DNA from: Saccharophagus degradans 2-40
Lineage (GTDB): Bacteria > Pseudomonadota > Gammaproteobacteria > Pseudomonadales > Cellvibrionaceae
Assembly (NCBI RefSeq): GCF_000013665.1
Contig: NC_007912.1
Coordinates: 2,528,501-2,592,500, forward strand
Reading direction: 5' to 3'
Length of the DNA: 64,000 bases
Positions 9,516-18,959 of this stretch are shown here, in pieces (position 1 is the first letter of the stretch; each line of letters starts with the position of its first letter). A program made the position numbers and the translations under genes. The notes under the pieces are model-generated. The model was not told the DNA's origin, made no database searches, and saw only the letters and a list, made by a program, of their open reading frames with translations.

Positions 9516-10682
9516 ATGGAAGGAGGCGTATTTGAAAGTTTCTTCCTTATTTTTTGCGGCGCGGCGGTTGTAGCGTCGGTCGCACTGTACACGCGACAAC
9601 CATTATTGGTGGCCTATATTGCAGTGGGCGCTATTCTGGGCCCTTTCGGGTTAGAAATAATAAAAGATGTGCACTACGTAGCCGAGATGTCTCATATCGG
9701 CATCATATTTTTATTGTTTTTGCTTGGGCTAGATATGCAGCCAAGCGCCCTGCTCAACGTACTTAAAAAAGCCACCAGTATTGCCCTCATTAGCTCCGCT
9801 ATTTTTGGAGCATTAGGCTATGGCTTTGGGGTAATTATCGGTTTTAGCCATATGGAAAGCCTAGTGCTCGCCATGGCCTCTATGTTTTCAAGTACGATTA
9901 TAGGTATTAAATTACTCCCCACTACAGTCCTTCACCATAAACACTCCGGCGACCTCATGGTCGGGTTGCTTCTATTTCAGGATTTTATCGCCATTTTGTG
10001 TTTGCTCGTGTTGCTAAGTGGTGGTGGCGATACCGTAGAGCCAATGAAACTTATAAAAGCAATTGCGGCACTGCCTTTACTGGCTGCGGGTGCATTTTTA
10101 TTTGTGCGCTTTGTACTGCTAAAGCTGATACAAAAGTTCGACCGCTTTCATGAGTACATCTTTTTATTGGCTATAGGTTGGTGCTTAGGATTAGCGCACT
10201 TATCAGAGTCTGTTAACTTATCTGCAGAAATAGGCGCATTTATCGCCGGCATTTCTCTGGCTACCAGCCCAATTTCGCAATATATTGCGTTAAATTTACG
10301 ACCACTACGCGATTTTTTCTTAGTATTGTTCTTTTTTGCGTTAGGTGCACAACTTAATATCCCGCTATTACCGAGCGTTTTATTGCCTGCGTTAATATTC
10401 GCCGCGGTCGTTCTAGCAGCAAAGCCAACTGTGTTTTTCTTGCTATTAAAGCAGCAAAGTGAAAAAACGTCTCTCGCGTGGGATTTAGGTTTTAGGCTTG
10501 GGCAAATCAGCGAGTTTTCAATCCTCATTGTGTTTGTTGCGGCTACAAATAATTTGATAGGCGAGCAAGCTTCGCTGCTTATCCAAACCACAGCCATTCT
10601 CACCTTTATTGTTTCAAGTTATATTGTGATTTTTAACTTTCCAAACCCTATTGCAGTGTCGGATAAGTTAAGAAGAGATTAG
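9516..10682 (+). CDS. CPA2 family cation:proton antiporter
   Basis: This 388-residue polytopic inner-membrane protein is of the KefB/KefC-like monovalent cation:proton antiporter-2 family. The Na+/H+ exchanger fold is evident from about a dozen hydrophobic segments, the early GAILGPFGLEII motif (~residues 37-50), HIGIIFLLFLLGLDM (~60-75), and LLFQDFIAI (~150). It lacks the C-terminal TrkA-N/RCK nucleotide-binding domain of KefB/KefC, so it is a membrane-domain-only member and its ion (K+ or Na+) cannot be read from the sequence. AAGGAGT precedes the ATG with good spacing. The gene is single, with a convergent terminator shared with sohB. Confidence 0.88.
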   Translation: MEGGVFESFFLIFCGAAVVASVALYTRQPLLVAYIAVGAILGPFGLEIIKDVHYVAEMSHIGIIFLLFLLGLDMQPSALLNVLKKATSIALISSAIFGALGYGFGVIIGFSHMESLVLAMASMFSSTIIGIKLLPTTVLHHKHSGDLMVGLLLFQDFIAILCLLVLLSGGGDTVEPMKLIKAIAALPLLAAGAFLFVRFVLLKLIQKFDRFHEYIFLLAIGWCLGLAHLSESVNLSAEIGAFIAGISLATSPISQYIALNLRPLRDFFLVLFFFALGAQLNIPLLPSVLLPALIFAAVVLAAKPTVFFLLLKQQSEKTSLAWDLGFRLGQISEFSILIVFVAATNNLIGEQASLLIQTTAILTFIVSSYIVIFNFPNPIAVSDKLRRD

Positions 10683-10718
10683 CTTTCTAGAAAGGGATTT
10701 AGCAAGGAAGGGTTAGTG

Positions 10719-10762
10719 AAAAGCCATCAGCCTAAAAATAATTATGACTGATGGCTTTTAAT
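10719..10762. terminator. Bidirectional terminator between antiporter and sohB
   Basis: Twelve-base perfect arms AAAAGCCATCAG (10719-10730) and CTGATGGCTTTT (10748-10759) lie between convergent genes, with T-rich tails on both strands. Confidence 0.85.
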
Positions 10763-10791
10763 TTTGCGGCTATTAGCCAATTGATTTAGAG

Positions 10792-11889
10792 TTATGCGGT
10801 ATACCTAGTGGTAGCCTTTTGCCACAGCTTGCCTATCACACGCTCCAGACTCGCCTCAGCATTAATACCTAATTTCTCCATCACTGTACGCTTATGCACG
10901 TAGTTAATCTCGAAAAGGTCTGCACTATCTTTCCTATCAAACAAATATGCATCAGAAGTTTGCACAGCATCAATTAGCTTTTCTTCTAGGGCTTTAGTGC
11001 CAAACCAAATTTCACCCGTTGCAACCTTATCTACATCAACCACACTACGATGCTGTCGAATAAAGTCTTTAAACAAATCGTGTGTTTCTTCTAGGTCTTC
11101 TACAAATTTTTGGCGCCCTTTTTCAGTATTCTCACCAAACATAGTCAAAGTGCGCTTGTATTCACCGGCGGTGAGCATTTCGTAATCCACATCATGCTTT
11201 TTAAGCAATCTGTGAAAATTAGGTATTTGAGCAACAACACCTATAGAACCAATTACCGCAAATGGTGCAGCCACTATTTTATTCGCTACGCATGCCATCA
11301 TGTAGCCGCCGCTCGCGGCCACCTTATCTACGCATACTGTTAATGGGATGTTTTTCTCGGTGATGCGCGCAAGCTGGCTGGCTGCCAAACCGTAGCCATG
11401 CACCATTCCCCCAGGGCTCTCAAGGCAAACTACCACTTCATCGCTCGGCTTGGCGATAGACAAAATAGCGGTAATTACTTCACGCAACTCTTGCGTTTCT
11501 GATGCTTTAATATCGCCGTCAAAATGGGTTACAAACACCCGAGGCTTTGCTTCTGTATTAGAATCTGCTTCAGCGACATCTGTATTTTCGGAGCTAACAG
11601 ATTGCTTTTTTTGTTTAGCCTGTGCTTTTAACGCTTTCTTTTTTTCTTTCTCTGCTTTCTTTTCTTGCTTGCGCTCTACCTTAAGCGACTCTTCATCTAT
11701 AACGGCAGATTTAACAAGATGTAGAATATCGTCGTATTTTTCGTTTAGTTTAGTTATTTCAATAAGGCCTTTGCCGGCCCCTTGCCCTTTGCTGCCAGCG
11801 GATACTATAACCACCACTATTGCGGCAAAAGCTATTACAAAAGTTACTGTCTTGGCTAAAAAAAGCCCATACTCACTCAAAAATTCCAA
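10792..11889 (-). CDS. sohB: Inner-membrane serine protease SohB (S49 family)
   Basis: SohB is an inner-membrane peptidase of the SppA/S49 family that works by a Ser-Lys dyad in the periplasm. The 365-residue product has an N-terminal membrane anchor (~10-30) and a Lys/Glu-rich coiled linker (~70-105). The catalytic domain has the Ser in AASGGYMMAC (~residue 191) and the Lys in GEYKRTLT (~244). The start codon is TTG, with GGAG seven bases upstream; the resulting N-terminus MEFLSEYGLFLAK fits the family and there is no nearby ATG in frame, so I accept it. It follows the membrane protein at 11905-12561 closely and is probably the last gene of the fimL operon. Confidence 0.92.
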   Translation of the reverse strand: MEFLSEYGLFLAKTVTFVIAFAAIVVVIVSAGSKGQGAGKGLIEITKLNEKYDDILHLVKSAVIDEESLKVERKQEKKAEKEKKKALKAQAKQKKQSVSSENTDVAEADSNTEAKPRVFVTHFDGDIKASETQELREVITAILSIAKPSDEVVVCLESPGGMVHGYGLAASQLARITEKNIPLTVCVDKVAASGGYMMACVANKIVAAPFAVIGSIGVVAQIPNFHRLLKKHDVDYEMLTAGEYKRTLTMFGENTEKGRQKFVEDLEETHDLFKDFIRQHRSVVDVDKVATGEIWFGTKALEEKLIDAVQTSDAYLFDRKDSADLFEINYVHKRTVMEKLGINAEASLERVIGKLWQKATTRYTA

Positions 11890-11904
11890 AATTCACTCCA
11901 AGGT

Positions 11905-12561
11905 TTACTGCCAGCGATTTATCGCTTGTTCTGCTAGTTTATTTAATGGTTTTGCTGCTAACCCGCTGCTAGTTAGCACCACTTCATATAGCGCGCCATC
12001 TGCCATTGGCAAAAAGGTAGCACTACCGTAAGTTGCGTCAACCCCGGGTACGAGTTCGTTATTTTTATATATCCAAGCCCAAGTATCGAGCCAATATTCA
12101 CTGTGGTTTAATTCGTAAACGGTTCTATCGCTTCGTCGTTCATCTTCTAGCGAAAAATACCGGCCAGAAATTCGGTCTAACCTGTAGCTTGGCTTGGTGC
12201 CTACGCTTTTTAGCAGGCCTCCCCAGCGCAAAACTCGTGCATCCATTTGCCATTGGTCGCCACGCAACTCAAAGCTTTCGTCAACCCCTTCTAATACATG
12301 AGTTAGATTAACTTTATAGTGCTGCTCACCAACCTTCTCCATATGGAGAGTTACGATTGTTTTATCTGCCATTAGCTGCTTGTAGCTAAGCAGGTCTAGC
12401 GCAACAAAGATCACCACCACACTTGCGCCAATAAAACACAAGCCAAACGAGCCGCGTATCCAACCCATTACCCAAGATTTATTGCCTAAAAACTTAAGCC
12501 CAAAATATATGAATATTAGGGCTATAACCCCCAAAATACCTATTAACGCACCGGAAAACAT
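11905..12561 (-). CDS. Conserved membrane protein (Pseudomonas PA1824-like)
   Basis: The 218-residue protein has two N-terminal transmembrane helices (about residues 4-26 and 33-58) and a ~160-residue soluble domain predicted to face the periplasm. Similar proteins stand next to nudC in Pseudomonas and are sometimes labelled multidrug transporter, which the two-helix topology does not support. No catalytic motif is visible. A GGGAGCAG site precedes the ATG and a single base separates it from the end of nudC, so the two are co-transcribed. The family assignment rests mainly on gene order and overall shape. Confidence 0.75.
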   Translation of the reverse strand: MFSGALIGILGVIALIFIYFGLKFLGNKSWVMGWIRGSFGLCFIGASVVVIFVALDLLSYKQLMADKTIVTLHMEKVGEQHYKVNLTHVLEGVDESFELRGDQWQMDARVLRWGGLLKSVGTKPSYRLDRISGRYFSLEDERRSDRTVYELNHSEYWLDTWAWIYKNNELVPGVDATYGSATFLPMADGALYEVVLTSSGLAAKPLNKLAEQAINRWQ

Positions 12562-12562
12562 T

Positions 12563-13378
12563 CTATTTCTGCTCCCTAACCTTTTGCACGTACTCTCTTA
12601 TTAAAAGCCCCGAAATCGTACTCTCTGGCGGCGTTTGTGGCAAATTATCTATATCGAACCAATCTGCCTCAATAATCTCAATGTTGTCTACTTGGATTTC
12701 CCCACCTGCGTATTCTGCGTAAAAACCGAGCATAAGCTGCCCCGGGAATGGCCAAGGTTGAGAAAATGCGTAGCGTATATTTTTAACTTGAACCCCCACC
12801 TCCTCTCGCACTTCTCTTGCAAAGGCTTGTTCCGCAGTTTCGCCAGGCTCTATAAAACCGGCGATGGTGCTAAACCGACCTGCTGGGTGGCGCACATTAC
12901 GGGCGAGCAAACAACGTTTGCCGTCGTGAATAAGCCCTATAACACAGGGGGAAAGTCTTGGGTAAAAGTGCAATTCGCATCGCGTGCACATTCGCGAGCG
13001 ATATTCATCTGCAGGAATGGTTGCCCCGCCGCACTGACCGCAGTATTGATGAGTTTTATCCCAGTAAGAAAATTGCAGTGCGCGACCAGCCAAGTGAAAT
13101 AAAGGTTCGTGCAGTACACCCAGTAAATCGCGAAGATTGGCCCACTCCCAACCTTCTATAGAAAGCTCTTCTGTATTATCTATAACGACTGCATCAAGAT
13201 GCTGTTGGTTAACAGCCCCCAGACGGTGCTGAAATACGATATTAAGGCTTTCAATAGAGTCAGCGGGAAACAGAACCTCAGTAGAACACTGCGAGACTAG
13301 AATCTGTTTGCCGCATATTAATATTAGCCAACTCGGAGGGGATTCGACCTTGGGGCTTAGGGCTGGCTCAAAATTCAT
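12563..13378 (-). CDS. nudC: NAD+ diphosphatase / NAD-cap hydrolase NudC
   Basis: NudC splits NAD(H) into NMN(H) and AMP and removes NAD caps from RNA 5' ends. The 271-residue product shows the family order: a variable N-terminal domain, a four-cysteine zinc ribbon (YCGQCGG ... MCTRC, ~112-132), the Nudix box GFIEPGETAEQAFAREVREE (~residues 170-190), and the NudC signature SQPWPFPGQLM downstream, where the usual family form has SQPWPFPxS. The start overlaps the stop of fimL by four bases (ATGA), a sign of coupled translation, and the membrane protein gene follows at once. Confidence 0.96.
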   Translation of the reverse strand: MNFEPALSPKVESPPSWLILICGKQILVSQCSTEVLFPADSIESLNIVFQHRLGAVNQQHLDAVVIDNTEELSIEGWEWANLRDLLGVLHEPLFHLAGRALQFSYWDKTHQYCGQCGGATIPADEYRSRMCTRCELHFYPRLSPCVIGLIHDGKRCLLARNVRHPAGRFSTIAGFIEPGETAEQAFAREVREEVGVQVKNIRYAFSQPWPFPGQLMLGFYAEYAGGEIQVDNIEIIEADWFDIDNLPQTPPESTISGLLIREYVQKVREQK

Positions 13379-15105
13379 TCACCGTCGCCATGGATACTAA
13401 AACCGAGGGCTTCAAGGCTTTCTTCTGCTATTTGCAATACTGTTTCGTCCATTTGCCCAGAACCCGATGAGGAATCTAAATAATACTCTACGGATATTAT
13501 CGCGTCGGCAAAGGTTTCGAGAAGTTCTTTAAGCGCTGCTGGATGCTCTTCATCCAATAACACTTCCTCTACAAACTGAACACATAAACCAAGTATGGCT
13601 GCCACACGCTCTTTACCTAGCATGAGTAAACCGCCTTTAACCGTGGTTAGGGTTTTAGCTATGTTGCGAATATGGCCGGTGTCGTAATCGGAATCAGAAA
13701 ACGAACTTAATGCTCGCTTGGTAAGTAATATCCCTGCTTCGCATTCTTCAATTACAATTTTTCTAGCAATCGAAAGCTCGCCAGAGGCGATAATTTCGCG
13801 TTGAGCAATTTTACTCGCTTCGTTCAATTTTTCAGTAGACAACTTAGAGTGCTCAAGTGCAGCTACTGTGCTTTCCAAATACAATAGCGTGTTTGCCACT
13901 TCAGAGAGCTCTTCAATATCAGGCCCGTCTTCCAAACCGTGCCAGCCATTTAGGCGCTCTATCTCTTCTTTTAGTGTGGAACTAGCAGTAACAAGGCCTA
14001 CTACAGATAGAATCTCAGCTACTTTTTTGAGGGTGCCAATAAACTCGTCTAAATCATCAATTTTTTGTGTACTGCTTTGAGCCGCGTTTTCTAACACTTT
14101 TTTGGTGTTTGAAAGCTCTGCCTGCAGGACTTTTGCAAGGGAAGTAACAGTGTGAGCACTTGGGCCACTTAGCGCGTCGCGCTCTTGCGATAGGTCTTTA
14201 TCTGAATACGGGAATGCATTAATACCAAAAGCTTTGCGAATTAAGGTTATTTCTTCGCTCTGCTTACCCGACAGCACCAACAAGTACACTAATTCTTTGA
14301 TTAAGCCTTTCGGAGGCTGAGCAGCAAACGAAGCCGAACCAGATTTCTCCACTTGGCGTATAACCCGGTCTATACGGCTAAACAGTAACTTTCTTGCCTC
14401 AAGTATTGCCATGTTCTCTGTGGCCAATACATCTAGCGTTAGGTTGCTTAACCACCAGAGCTGCGAAAGCGGTTTTAGGGAGCCGCCAAGCTTGTGTAGG
14501 CGAATACATGCTCTGCGCATCATCGCCAATGAATTTTTAGCCTGCTTCCCTCGAATCAAAGCCAGCAACCCTACTTGGTACATATGGCGTAGGCGCCGGA
14601 CGTGCTGCCTGAAATCAGCTTCTGCAATTTGCAGCTGCTCCACAGGGGGAACGTGTAACGAACTACTGAGGTTTATATGGAAGAAATGGCTCTCAGAAAA
14701 AGCGGGCTCGCCGCGCATTTTGCGCAATGCGTTAATATGAGGGATAAGCAATACAGGTACGCGGCGCTCTACTTGCTGAACGTACTCGAGATAACGGGTA
14801 AGCACGAAAAACGTGTTACTTACTACCTCTAAACGCTGATCAGATTTGGGGCCCGCATCACCAGGGGTGATATCTGTCGCGGTTGCAAGTAACTCTTCGG
14901 CTAATATGCATGCACCACGGAACTGGATAAGACGCAAAATGCCCACTATTTGTCGAATACCGTCCATACAAGCTTGTAGCGATTCGCCATCTTGCTGGGC
15001 GGTAACAAACATCTCAAGGTTGCGTGCAGCCTCCTCGATGGTGGCTACCAGTTCATCGCGCACCATATTGAGCGATTGAAAATTTACAGCGTCCATTGAG
15101 CTCAC
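13375..15105 (-). CDS. fimL: FimL-like Hpt-derived regulator of type IV pili
   Basis: The 576-residue protein resembles the N-terminal Hpt-like repeats of the ChpA/PilL chemosensory kinase but has no CheA catalytic, CheW or receiver domain, which is the form of Pseudomonas FimL (~556 residues). FimL links the Pil-Chp system to the pole and to adenylate cyclase, so controlling cAMP, twitching and virulence gene expression. The visible core is the helical segment GIRQIVGILRLIQFRGACIL (~48-67). The assignment is strengthened by gene order, since fimL-nudC-PA1824 also occurs in P. aeruginosa. The start is a GTG with AAGG seven bases upstream; an ATG three codons later is spaced too far from it. 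No phosphorylatable Hpt histidine motif is obvious. Confidence 0.82.
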   Translation of the reverse strand: MSSMDAVNFQSLNMVRDELVATIEEAARNLEMFVTAQQDGESLQACMDGIRQIVGILRLIQFRGACILAEELLATATDITPGDAGPKSDQRLEVVSNTFFVLTRYLEYVQQVERRVPVLLIPHINALRKMRGEPAFSESHFFHINLSSSLHVPPVEQLQIAEADFRQHVRRLRHMYQVGLLALIRGKQAKNSLAMMRRACIRLHKLGGSLKPLSQLWWLSNLTLDVLATENMAILEARKLLFSRIDRVIRQVEKSGSASFAAQPPKGLIKELVYLLVLSGKQSEEITLIRKAFGINAFPYSDKDLSQERDALSGPSAHTVTSLAKVLQAELSNTKKVLENAAQSSTQKIDDLDEFIGTLKKVAEILSVVGLVTASSTLKEEIERLNGWHGLEDGPDIEELSEVANTLLYLESTVAALEHSKLSTEKLNEASKIAQREIIASGELSIARKIVIEECEAGILLTKRALSSFSDSDYDTGHIRNIAKTLTTVKGGLLMLGKERVAAILGLCVQFVEEVLLDEEHPAALKELLETFADAIISVEYYLDSSSGSGQMDETVLQIAEESLEALGFSIHGDGE

Positions 15106-15549
15106 AATATAACCTTATCCCGTTTCAGAGCTTTGGTAACAAGCATTTGCCCGTATTCCCAAAGCGTGATTATTGTTCGGTGTATGTAAGTGTAGATTTA
15201 AACACGTCAACATAAAGTCTTAGGTAAGTATAATGCGCCTTTTATAAAAGTCTTTATTTTTCTGAGCCTTACCTGCGTTGTTTAACACAATCTCTCGATT
15301 AAGTCACACCATTGCGTACAATAAATAGCCACAGCGGTTAGAAACGCATCACCCTCCTACCTTCAACGTCTGCAGACCAATATTTAGTCAATTCTTGCTT
15401 GATTTTTTATTCCATGTGGTTCATTTTAGCGCGCGCTTTTAGCTTCCCCCCTATTTGTATTAAAATAGGCTATTTTTTGCGTGAATTAGGCTATGTATTT
15501 CTCACATAGTGAAGTATTAAACCCCTTGTGAATATAAAGGACCCAAGTT
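15106..15549. other. Divergent intergenic region fimL/nhaB
   Basis: There is no gene in these 444 bases. It must hold the divergent promoters of the fimL operon and nhaB. An AT-rich hairpin CCTATTT (15450-15456)/AAATAGG (15463-15469) followed by a T6 run, and a directly repeated TAGGCTAT (around 15466 and 15488), lie 55-100 bases before nhaB. They could be a weak attenuator or regulator site, but the evidence is slight. Confidence 0.45.
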
Positions 15550-17049
15550 ATGCCGCAGTCCATGACTAACGCGTTTTGGCACAATTTTCTGGGCCACACC
15601 CCAAATTGGTATAAGAAAACAATTTTAGGTTTCTTGGTTATCAATATTGTTCTCTCCCAAGTTAGTCCTTTTTTGGCTGGTTGGGCGCTAATTATTGAGT
15701 TCATTTTTACTCTTGCTATGGCTCTCAAGTGCTACCCTTTGCAGCCGGGCGGCTTATTGGCCATTCAAGCTGTGCTACTTGGGCTAACCAGCGCAGACTC
15801 GGTATACCATGAAGTACTCGCCAACTTTAAAGTAATTCTGCTACTTATGTTTATGGTGGCAGGCATCTACTTTATGAAGGACATGCTTCTTTTCGTGTTT
15901 ACCAAGATCTTGCTTGGTATTCGCTCGAAACTGCTTCTCTCTTTATTGTTCTCATTTGTTGCAGCAGTGCTTTCTGCCTTTTTAGATGCGCTAACAGTAA
16001 CTGCCGTACTCATCGCTGTGGCTGTAGGTTTTTACGCGGTTTACCATCGCTTTGCCTCAGGTAGTGGGCACGGTAACGACCACGACCACTCCGCAGATGA
16101 TAATGTGCACGATTTGCACCGCGAAGATTTAGATACTTTCCGCAGCTTTTTGCGCAGCCTTATTATGCACGGTGCAGTAGGTACCGCCCTAGGTGGCGTT
16201 GCTACCTTAGTTGGCGAGCCTCAAAACTTGCTTATTGCAGAAATTGCTGGCTGGAACTTCATTGAGTTCTACTTGGTTATGGCACCTATTTCTGTGCCTG
16301 CTTTAATTGGTGGTTTGCTCACCTGCGCAATACTAGAAAAGACAGGTATCTGCGGCTACGGAGCCAAATTACCCGATAGCGTGCGCCAAATATTGGTCGA
16401 TTTTGATAAAAAGGAAACGGCAAAGCGCGGGTTTGGCGATAAGGCGCAATTACTTGTACAAGCGGTTGTCGCAGTAGTGCTTGTATTTGCATTAGCCTTG
16501 CACCTAGCGGAAGTTGGCCTTATTGGTTTGCTTATTATTGTTCTGCTAACCGCCTTTAACGGCATTACCGATGAACACCGCATTGGTCACGCTTTTGAAG
16601 AAGCGCTGCCCTTTACCGCGCTGCTAGTGGTGTTTTTCGCAGTTGTGGCTGTTATCCACGACCAGCATTTGTTTACACCGGTTATTGATTACGTTTTAGC
16701 CATGGAACAAGGTGCCCAGGCTCCTATGTTCTTTGTGGCTAACGGCGTGTTATCTATGATTAGTGATAATGTGTTTGTTGCTACCGTGTACATTAACGAA
16801 GTAAAAGCGGCATTCGATGCGGGTACTATTTCTCGTGAGCATTTTGATGTACTTGCTGTAGCAATTAATGCCGGCACCAACCTACCTAGCGTGGCGACAC
16901 CAAACGGCCAAGCAGCATTTTTATTCCTGCTCACTTCTGCTCTTGCCCCGCTTATTCGCCTTTCGTACGGCAAAATGGTAATAATGGCGCTGCCCTACAC
17001 AATCGTTCTTGGTGCGGTTGGCCTTGGGTCTGTAATACTCTTCTACTAA
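15550..17049 (+). CDS. nhaB: Na+/H+ antiporter NhaB
   Basis: NhaB exports sodium in exchange for protons across the inner membrane, giving salt and alkali tolerance expected of a marine cell. The 499-residue product is close to E. coli NhaB (513). It has the family N-terminus ([15 protein letters not shown]), the motif [17 protein letters not shown] (~100), the long [15 protein letters not shown] helix (~143-157), [12 protein letters not shown] (~222) and the late [20 protein letters not shown] helix (~441-460). About a dozen transmembrane segments are visible. A His/Asp-rich loop ([15 protein letters not shown], ~176-190) is a local addition. AAAGGA precedes the ATG. Confidence 0.96.
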   Translation: MPQSMTNAFWHNFLGHTPNWYKKTILGFLVINIVLSQVSPFLAGWALIIEFIFTLAMALKCYPLQPGGLLAIQAVLLGLTSADSVYHEVLANFKVILLLMFMVAGIYFMKDMLLFVFTKILLGIRSKLLLSLLFSFVAAVLSAFLDALTVTAVLIAVAVGFYAVYHRFASGSGHGNDHDHSADDNVHDLHREDLDTFRSFLRSLIMHGAVGTALGGVATLVGEPQNLLIAEIAGWNFIEFYLVMAPISVPALIGGLLTCAILEKTGICGYGAKLPDSVRQILVDFDKKETAKRGFGDKAQLLVQAVVAVVLVFALALHLAEVGLIGLLIIVLLTAFNGITDEHRIGHAFEEALPFTALLVVFFAVVAVIHDQHLFTPVIDYVLAMEQGAQAPMFFVANGVLSMISDNVFVATVYINEVKAAFDAGTISREHFDVLAVAINAGTNLPSVATPNGQAAFLFLLTSALAPLIRLSYGKMVIMALPYTIVLGAVGLGSVILFY

Positions 17050-17070
17050 GAGTCTTACTTGTACGCTCAT

Positions 17071-17103
17071 AGTAAAACGCCGAGGAATGCTCGGCGTTTT
17101 ACG
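17071..17103. terminator. Bidirectional terminator between nhaB and dnaQ
   Basis: Thirteen-base perfect arms GTAAAACGCCGAG (17072-17084) and CTCGGCGTTTTAC (17090-17102) around a 5-base loop, between convergent genes. Confidence 0.88.
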
Positions 17104-17124
17104 TTACAGGCTAAACTCTAATTC

Positions 17125-17841
17125 TTATGACTGCTTGAGCCAGAGGCATTCGCCGCCTGAAGCCTTGTCTATTTCAGCCAACTTTTTCTCGTGTAAAGCC
17201 AGCTCTTCTGCAGACGCTCTTATAATGGGGAGCGGTTTGCGATCGGCACTTACACGTACAAGCTCTTCACCACCGTCGTCCATGCCACTAGACGAACCCG
17301 CACCACCTAGGGCAAGGTTGGTTTGCCCACCGGTCATTAACAGGTAAACATCGGCTAGAATTTCAGCATCGAGCAAAGCGCCGTGAAGGTCTCGTGCGGA
17401 GTTATCTGCGCCGTAACGCTTACACAGGGCATCCAGGTTGTTCTTTTGCCCAGGGTGCTTGTTTCTTGCTAGTGCGAGCGTATCGAGAATAGAACAGCGG
17501 TCGTTTATAACTGTGCTGCCACGCCCTAGAAGGTTAAATTCGTGATTTAGAAAGCCCACATCGAACGGTGCGTTGTGAATGACTAGTTCTGCACCATCAA
17601 CAAACGCCATAAACTCATCGGCTATATCTTTAAAAACCGGTTTGTCTGCTAGAAATTCGTTGGTAATGCCGTGAACTTCAATTGCGCCTTCATCAATTTC
17701 CCGTTCAGGTTTAATGTACTGGTGATAATGACGGCCCGTAAGCTTTCGATTTATTAGCTCAACACACCCTATCTCAATAATTCGGTGGCCTTGGCTTGGC
17801 TCTAGGCCCGTTGTCTCGGTATCGAGAACTATCTGTCTCAT
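17125..17841 (-). CDS. dnaQ: DNA polymerase III epsilon subunit (proofreading)
   Basis: DnaQ is the 3'-5' exonuclease that proofreads for the replicative polymerase. The 238-residue product has the DEDDh motifs in order: Exo I LDTETTGL (residues 6-13, acidic pair D7/E9), Exo II around VIHNAPFDVGFLNHEF (~95-110), and Exo III HGALLDAEILADVYLLM with the catalytic His and Asp. A ~70-residue tail binds the polymerase alpha subunit and clamp. In many enterics and pseudomonads rnhA lies directly next to dnaQ; here the next gene is the methyltransferase and no rnhA is present. Confidence 0.96.
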   Translation of the reverse strand: MRQIVLDTETTGLEPSQGHRIIEIGCVELINRKLTGRHYHQYIKPEREIDEGAIEVHGITNEFLADKPVFKDIADEFMAFVDGAELVIHNAPFDVGFLNHEFNLLGRGSTVINDRCSILDTLALARNKHPGQKNNLDALCKRYGADNSARDLHGALLDAEILADVYLLMTGGQTNLALGGAGSSSGMDDGGEELVRVSADRKPLPIIRASAEELALHEKKLAEIDKASGGECLWLKQS

Positions 17842-17931
17842 TCACAATGCCTTTCAAAGAAAATATAAAAATGTTTTTAAATATCAATAACATAAAGCTT
17901 GCTCGTAAAGCACTATGTTAACTGCAAAACC

Positions 17932-18816
17932 TTAAGGAAAGTATTTTGGTGCGATGGTACGGCGCCGCATAGGGAGCACATCTGCGCTGTGCCGACGCAT
18001 GCCAGGATTAATAGCTCGTTTAGGCAAGGGCACCACATCCATTAATCCCTTAGTTGTTTTATCCCACGCTGGTTTTATGGGTGTGAGTCCAACCTTATCT
18101 TTGCGTGCAAAGATACAATATGTGCCCCCTAGTGGCAGATTCGTTTTAGCAAAACTGCGCTCTATTAGCCGTGTATTACGTAAGTATTTTTCGTTGTTTA
18201 TGGGTACGCTGTATGCACCGTATTTAACATCTAGCGTTGAAAAGTCTAAAAACGCCAACCAATCTTTTAACCTTCTAACCCTTAAGCTTTGGCGCTTCCA
18301 AATAGGCGTTTTACCCGCAAAATGCGCAAATGGCTTAATACAGCCAGACACGCTAGTAGGGTTAAACCCCATTAAAATGATGTAACCCCTAGGCACGGTT
18401 ACACGTGCGGCCTCTTTTAGCACCTGCTGGGGGTTAGCTGCAAAATCTAGGGTGTGGTGCAATATACACACATCAATACACTCATCGGGCAGTGGCAGGC
18501 TTTCCATATCTGCGCAGGCTTGTGCATTCTCGGCATGTTCATTGGCTAAAGGGCTTAATGAAAAACGGTGGTTTATTCTGCTGGAATCGTAAAACTTGTG
18601 CTCGGGTAGCACGCTAAGCTGCATTAAGTGGTACCCAAAATAGCCGCCCAACTCGTGCTCAATGGTCTGTTTTTGCGCATCGAGCAAGGCCACACCATAA
18701 GGCCCCTTGAACCACTCATGCAAATCGAGCATGGTATTTTGCAGAGGTTGAATTTGCCAGCGGTTGCGCAAAGTGTCCGCAAAACTGCCTATGCAGTTTT
18801 TTATCGAAAAGCTCAT
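17932..18816 (-). CDS. SAM-dependent methyltransferase (YafS-like)
   Basis: The 294-residue class I SAM methyltransferase lies between gloB and dnaQ, the place of E. coli yafS. Visible elements are the start of the Rossmann-like region with GGYFGYHLMQLSVL (~44-57), the acidic turn ADMESLPLPDECIDVCILHHTLDF (~105-128) and EAARVTVPRGYIILMGFNP (~137-155), which match Methyltransf_11. The substrate is unknown. The frame runs back to 18915, but I chose the ATG at 18816 because it has a near-ideal GGGAGG site and gives the usual MSFSIKN-like start. A basic C-terminal tail (PMRRRTIAPKYF) is unusual. The gene is divergent from gloB. Confidence 0.85.
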   Translation of the reverse strand: MSFSIKNCIGSFADTLRNRWQIQPLQNTMLDLHEWFKGPYGVALLDAQKQTIEHELGGYFGYHLMQLSVLPEHKFYDSSRINHRFSLSPLANEHAENAQACADMESLPLPDECIDVCILHHTLDFAANPQQVLKEAARVTVPRGYIILMGFNPTSVSGCIKPFAHFAGKTPIWKRQSLRVRRLKDWLAFLDFSTLDVKYGAYSVPINNEKYLRNTRLIERSFAKTNLPLGGTYCIFARKDKVGLTPIKPAWDKTTKGLMDVVPLPKRAINPGMRRHSADVLPMRRRTIAPKYFP

Positions 18817-18959
18817 ATTGGCCTCCCACGCGCCATATAGATTTCTGCCCCGCTCTAGTTTGAGACGCACCGCTGCACCTACATATACAGCTAGCGCGAG
18901 TTGGTGGCAGAGCAATTTTAGGTCATCATACCATTATTCAATCAATTTCTTACCTGCGG

